Assembly: GCA_946534455.1 (NCBI GenBank)
Contig: CAMNCR010000095.1
Coordinates: forward strand, 1-9,048
Direction: 5' to 3'
Length of the DNA stretch: 9,048 nucleotides
DNA from: an uncultured Clostridia bacterium
Lineage (GTDB): Bacteria; Bacillota; Clostridia; Christensenellales; Aristaeellaceae
In this document: piece by piece, positions 5,926 to 9,048 of the stretch
Layout: every line of letters starts with the position of its first letter
Position numbering within the stretch: the stretch's first letter is position 1
Notes under the pieces: generated by a model
Told to the model about the DNA's origin: nothing
The model's database searches: none
What the model saw: only the letters and a program-made list of their open reading frames with translations
Translations under genes and position numbers: made by a program

Positions 5926-5940
5926 AAGGAGAAATGTGAA

Positions 5941-7719
5941 ATGAAAAATCTGAAAAAATGGCTGGCTCTGCTCATGCTGGTGGCGATGGTCTTCACCCTG
6001 ACGGCCTGCGGAAGCAAGAACGACGCGCCTCAGGCTGCGGCCCCGACGGATGCGCCTGCCGCAGGGAGCAGCGAAAGTACGGCTGCGGAGCCTGCCGCGG
6101 AGGAAAAGGCCGAAGAGGCTGCGCCGGTCAGCGACCATCCGCTGAGCGCGACCTACGGTTTTCAGTGGATGGATCCCACCGCGCCGATCCTGAATGAGAA
6201 AGGTGCACAGGAGCTGTCCTTCCGGGTGTATTCCTCCAAGAACGCTTCCGCCCTGGATTACAACGATATGAAGATCATGGCGGATCTGTACGCGCAGACG
6301 AATGTGCAGGTCAACTGGGAGAACGTGTCCGAGTCCGTTTATTCCCAGCAGAAGAACCTGATCTTCGGCAACAAGGACAACCGGCCTGACGCCATCTACC
6401 ACGCCGGCATGGGCGCGGGCGAAATCATCAAGTACGCCAAGCGCAAGGTGCTGGTGCCCATCAGCGATTATCTGGACTACATGCCCAACTTCAAAAAGCT
6501 GCTGGAGGAGCGCCCTGACATCAAGGCGCAGCTGCTCAATGTGGAGGATGGCAAAATTTACTCCCTGCCCCGCATCGAGGAAATGGGTCTGCTGCAGAGC
6601 CCGAACCTGCTTTTCCTGAACATCGCCTGGACGAAGGCGGCGATCGCTGACGGTGCCGTAGAAGGCCTGACTGAGGATCAGCTGAAGGACGGCCTGTCCC
6701 TGACCGCTGCCCAGATGGAGCAGATCCTGACCTACTTCCGGGATCATGACATGAACGGCAACGGAAAGACCGATGATGAGCGGCCTATGAACTTTGTGTA
6801 CAACAACTGGCAGGGCAACCAGTGCGACCTGTACGGCATGTTCGGCCTGAACGACAACCTGGAGCACCGCGTGGTGGTGGATGAAAAGATCACCTACACT
6901 GTACAGGACGACCGCTTCAGGGATGCCACCAATTTTATAGCGAACTGGGTGGATCAGGGCCTGATCGACAAGGTGTCCTTCGAACAGAGCCAGGATAATT
7001 TCCTGGCCAACGGCAAGGGACTGGAGACCTACGGTGCCTTCTACTGGTGGGAGAGCGAGACGGTGGTCTCCAATCCGGAAAACTACATCGTTTGCAGCCC
7101 GCTGGTGGGCCCGAACGGCGATCAGACTATCTGCGTTTCCAATAACCCCGAAATCAGCACCGGTGAAGTGATCGTGTTCACCAGCTGCCAGTATCCCGAG
7201 GTGCTGCTGGCCTACTTTGACCGCTACTATGATCCTGTCATCTCCGCGCAGATCAACTACGGCCCCATCGGGATCGTGTATGAGGAGGAGCGGGACGACA
7301 AGGGCATGCTGGTGCAGAAGCCCCTGCCGGAAGGCGTGACCTCCGATGAGCTGAGACTGCAGAACGCACCGCTGGGCATCATCAACCTGGGTGAATACGC
7401 CTGGAACAACGTAGTGCACATGGAACCCCGCGCGCAGCTGCGTCTGGAACGCCTGCAGCTTTGCGCCAAGCCCTTCGTACCCGGGAACGTGAAGCCCTGC
7501 CCCAACCTGCAGTTTACCCTGGAAGAGCTGAACACCCTGAGCAACTATGAAACCAACCTGAACGACTATATCCGTACCAATTTGATTGCCTGGCTGATGA
7601 AGGGCGGCGTAAGCGACGACGCCTGGACCGCCTTCCAGAACGATCTGAACGGCAAAGTCAACCTGGCGGGGATCCAGAAGGTATATCAGGACGCCTATGA
7701 CCGCTACACTGCGAAATAA
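5941..7719 (+). CDS. Sugar-binding lipoprotein of the ABC transporter, LplA/YtcQ/LipO type
   Basis: A 592-residue extracellular solute-binding protein anchored by a lipid. The N-terminus is a lipoprotein signal peptide with lipobox L-T-A-C23 followed by G-S. Residues 27-60 form an Ala/Glu/Pro-rich flexible linker that lifts the binding domain off the membrane. The binding domain starts near residue 70 (L-S-F-R-V-Y-S-S-K). It includes D-A-I-Y-H-A-G around the hinge and an EF-hand-like calcium loop at residues 270-279 (D-M-N-G-N-G-K-T-D-D), often seen in this family. At 592 residues it is longer than B. subtilis LplA or YtcQ, which are near 500, partly because of the linker. AAAGGAGA at 5925-5932 overlaps the ytcP stop and serves as the ribosome binding site. 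It would determine the sugar specificity of the importer, but the substrate cannot be read from the sequence. Confidence 0.92.
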   Translation: MKNLKKWLALLMLVAMVFTLTACGSKNDAPQAAAPTDAPAAGSSESTAAEPAAEEKAEEAAPVSDHPLSATYGFQWMDPTAPILNEKGAQELSFRVYSSKNASALDYNDMKIMADLYAQTNVQVNWENVSESVYSQQKNLIFGNKDNRPDAIYHAGMGAGEIIKYAKRKVLVPISDYLDYMPNFKKLLEERPDIKAQLLNVEDGKIYSLPRIEEMGLLQSPNLLFLNIAWTKAAIADGAVEGLTEDQLKDGLSLTAAQMEQILTYFRDHDMNGNGKTDDERPMNFVYNNWQGNQCDLYGMFGLNDNLEHRVVVDEKITYTVQDDRFRDATNFIANWVDQGLIDKVSFEQSQDNFLANGKGLETYGAFYWWESETVVSNPENYIVCSPLVGPNGDQTICVSNNPEISTGEVIVFTSCQYPEVLLAYFDRYYDPVISAQINYGPIGIVYEEERDDKGMLVQKPLPEGVTSDELRLQNAPLGIINLGEYAWNNVVHMEPRAQLRLERLQLCAKPFVPGNVKPCPNLQFTLEELNTLSNYETNLNDYIRTNLIAWLMKGGVSDDAWTAFQNDLNGKVNLAGIQKVYQDAYDRYTAK

Positions 7720-7733
7720 AGGAGGGTGCTCTC

Positions 7734-9048
7734 ATGAAAAAGTTGGGTAGAATCCTTTCCCTGCTGCTGGCTGTGTGCCTGCTGAACGTGCCTGTGTTCG
7801 CTTTTGCGGACGGTGAACCCACCCTGGACGGCGTCCACGACCAGAGCGTGATGGCCGGAACCGAATTCGACGCCCTGGCCGGCATCACCGCCACCGGCAG
7901 CGATGGCGGCGATCTGACGGGAATGATCATGGTGGAGTCCACCCCGACGCTGGACTTCAAGAACGGCAAAGCGACCCCTGAAAACCCCGGCGACTACGAG
8001 CTGGTGTATTCCGTGACCGACAGCAACGGCGTGACTGCGGAGGATTACGCCACCCTGACCGTCACCAAGAAGACCGGCGAGGAAGTGGTCTACAGGACCT
8101 TTGATTTCAGCACCGTGGAAGTGACCGACAATCACGGCTGGGAAGCCAGAATCGGCGAGGCTGCCCAGGCGGAGGCCGCCCTCAGGAACGGCGCGTATGT
8201 GATCGATATTCAAAACCCCGGCGAGGGCGACGGCGATGTGCAGCTGGCCAAGGCGGGCTACGCCCTGAAGGCGGCTGACTATAAGATCAAGATCTGGGCT
8301 AAGTCCACCAAGCCGACCTATGCCCACATCCTGGCCCGGAACGAAAATGCCGAAGGCTGGGAAACCTTCGGCGGCGCGTTCAACGTGCGCATCGAAGAAA
8401 CCGTCAAACCCCTGGAGCTGAGCTTCACCTCTGCCGGTGAAGGCAGTGCCGAGCTGCTGCTCAACCTGGGCAGGATCACCCCGAACCCCGACAATGCCGA
8501 GGATACCACCCCCACGGATTTCACAGTGACCATCGACAAGATCGAGCTGTATGAAATCTCCGGCGAGGAGCACGAGGTGCCCGTCTATACCGCTGATTTG
8601 ACGCAGAATGAAGGCGTGACCGCGGAAGCTGGCGACGGTGCCAGCGCCGGCGTTTCCTTTGCGGACGGCAAGGCCGTTGTCACCATCGACAGCTATGCCG
8701 GCGAGGGCGGCGGTGTGTGGAGCGTCAAGGCAAACATCGGCCTGGGCGATCTGACGATCGAGCAGGGCCAGAAGTACTATTACCGCTTCACCCTCAACGC
8801 GCAGAATGGCCAGGGCGGCGAAGCTCTGGTGGAGAGCGCAGCGCGCAGCTGGGAGTGCCGCGCCAACTTTAACGGCCTGAATGCGGCCGCCGGTGAAGAC
8901 GTTGTGGTCTCCAGCGTATTTGTGGCCGAAGCCGATGTGGAGGATCCTGTGATCCGCCTGCAGATCGGCAACGCCCCGGAAGGCGCGGCCAGCAATGTGA
9001 TTACCATCAGCGATGTGGAATTCGGCCGGATGGAAGGCGACAAGGAAA
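7734..9048 (+). CDS. Secreted modular carbohydrate-binding protein, N-terminal part (3' end outside window)
   Basis: The frame is open from ATG 7734 to the window end, giving 438 visible residues, so the gene is cut. AGGAGGG (about 7719-7725) precedes the start, and only 14 bases separate it from the lipoprotein gene, so it belongs to the transporter operon. Residues 1-25 are a type I signal peptide (K-K-L-G-R, hydrophobic core, A-F-A before D26). About residues 30-112 form an Ig-like domain of the DUF5011 type (ending G-D-Y-E-L-V-Y-S-V-T-D-S-N-G). Two beta-sandwich modules resembling CenC-type (CBM4/9) carbohydrate-binding domains follow at about 118-277 and 282-434. They end in matching strands T-V-T-I-D-K-I-E-L-Y-E and I-T-I-S-D-V-E-F. 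A catalytic domain, such as a glycoside hydrolase, may follow beyond the window, but none is visible. Module assignment is by pattern, not alignment. Confidence 0.82.
   Translation, partial: MKKLGRILSLLLAVCLLNVPVFAFADGEPTLDGVHDQSVMAGTEFDALAGITATGSDGGDLTGMIMVESTPTLDFKNGKATPENPGDYELVYSVTDSNGVTAEDYATLTVTKKTGEEVVYRTFDFSTVEVTDNHGWEARIGEAAQAEAALRNGAYVIDIQNPGEGDGDVQLAKAGYALKAADYKIKIWAKSTKPTYAHILARNENAEGWETFGGAFNVRIEETVKPLELSFTSAGEGSAELLLNLGRITPNPDNAEDTTPTDFTVTIDKIELYEISGEEHEVPVYTADLTQNEGVTAEAGDGASAGVSFADGKAVVTIDSYAGEGGGVWSVKANIGLGDLTIEQGQKYYYRFTLNAQNGQGGEALVESAARSWECRANFNGLNAAAGEDVVVSSVFVAEADVEDPVIRLQIGNAPEGAASNVITISDVEFGRMEGDKE

Noticed and set aside
4885..7419. Very long minus-strand open frame (844 codons)
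   Set aside because: It lies antisense to the end of lplB, all of ytcP and most of the lipoprotein gene, all of which have clear family motifs and ribosome sites. The translation is rich in His, Gln and Val with no domain, as expected for a codon-bias shadow.
7704..8573. Minus-strand frame of 289 codons opposite the secreted protein
   Set aside because: The plus strand carries a signal peptide, ribosome site and domain pattern; the minus frame shows none and is a GC-driven shadow.

Overview
The window looks like a chromosomal piece of a moderately GC-rich Gram-positive anaerobe of the Clostridia. Evidence for this is the strong AGGAGG-type ribosome binding sites, the LplB/YtcP/LplA-type (CUT1) sugar ABC transporter with a lipobox lipoprotein, a NapH-like membrane polyferredoxin and a C_GCAxxG_C_C redox protein. 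A gut or rumen Clostridia such as a Christensenellales/Oscillospirales relative fits well, but that placement is inference from gene style and not something the sequence proves.

Left part (1-2521, all + strand). It opens with the C-terminal part of a small glycine-zipper membrane protein that ends in a Pro-Asp/Glu-Asp tandem repeat. A six-helix membrane protein with two C-terminal 4Fe-4S motifs (325-1143) follows, then an alpha/beta hydrolase (1213-1959) and a C_GCAxxG_C_C family protein (2105-2521). A possible 29-codon ORF overlaps the start of the last gene (ATGA). The polyferredoxin and the cysteine-rich protein suggest a small electron-transfer module.

Middle (2522-4021). A LacI-family repressor lies on the minus strand and converges on the redox genes. 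An AT-rich divergent regulatory region of about 370 bases separates it from the transporter operon. In it I can see a promoter for each direction, a perfect TTTACA-N3-TGTAAA inverted repeat, an 11-bp inverted repeat shared by the two promoters, seven TGTAAA/TTTACA hexamers, and a transcribed leader of about 170 bases with competing hairpins.

Right part (4022-9048, all + strand). This is a tightly packed operon: LplB-type permease, YtcP-type permease, LplA/YtcQ-type substrate-binding lipoprotein, then a secreted modular protein with one Ig-like and two carbohydrate-binding-like domains, cut off by the window end. No ATPase is present, as usual for this transporter group, which generally borrows a shared MsmX-type ATPase. 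The likely logic is that the surface protein binds or processes a polysaccharide, the lipoprotein captures the released saccharide, the two permeases import it, and the divergent LacI-family protein senses it and represses the operon.

Nothing here is clearly a new system. The most interesting items are the dense TGTAAA box array, the unusual proline-rich hinge of the LacI-like regulator, and the structured leader of the transporter operon.
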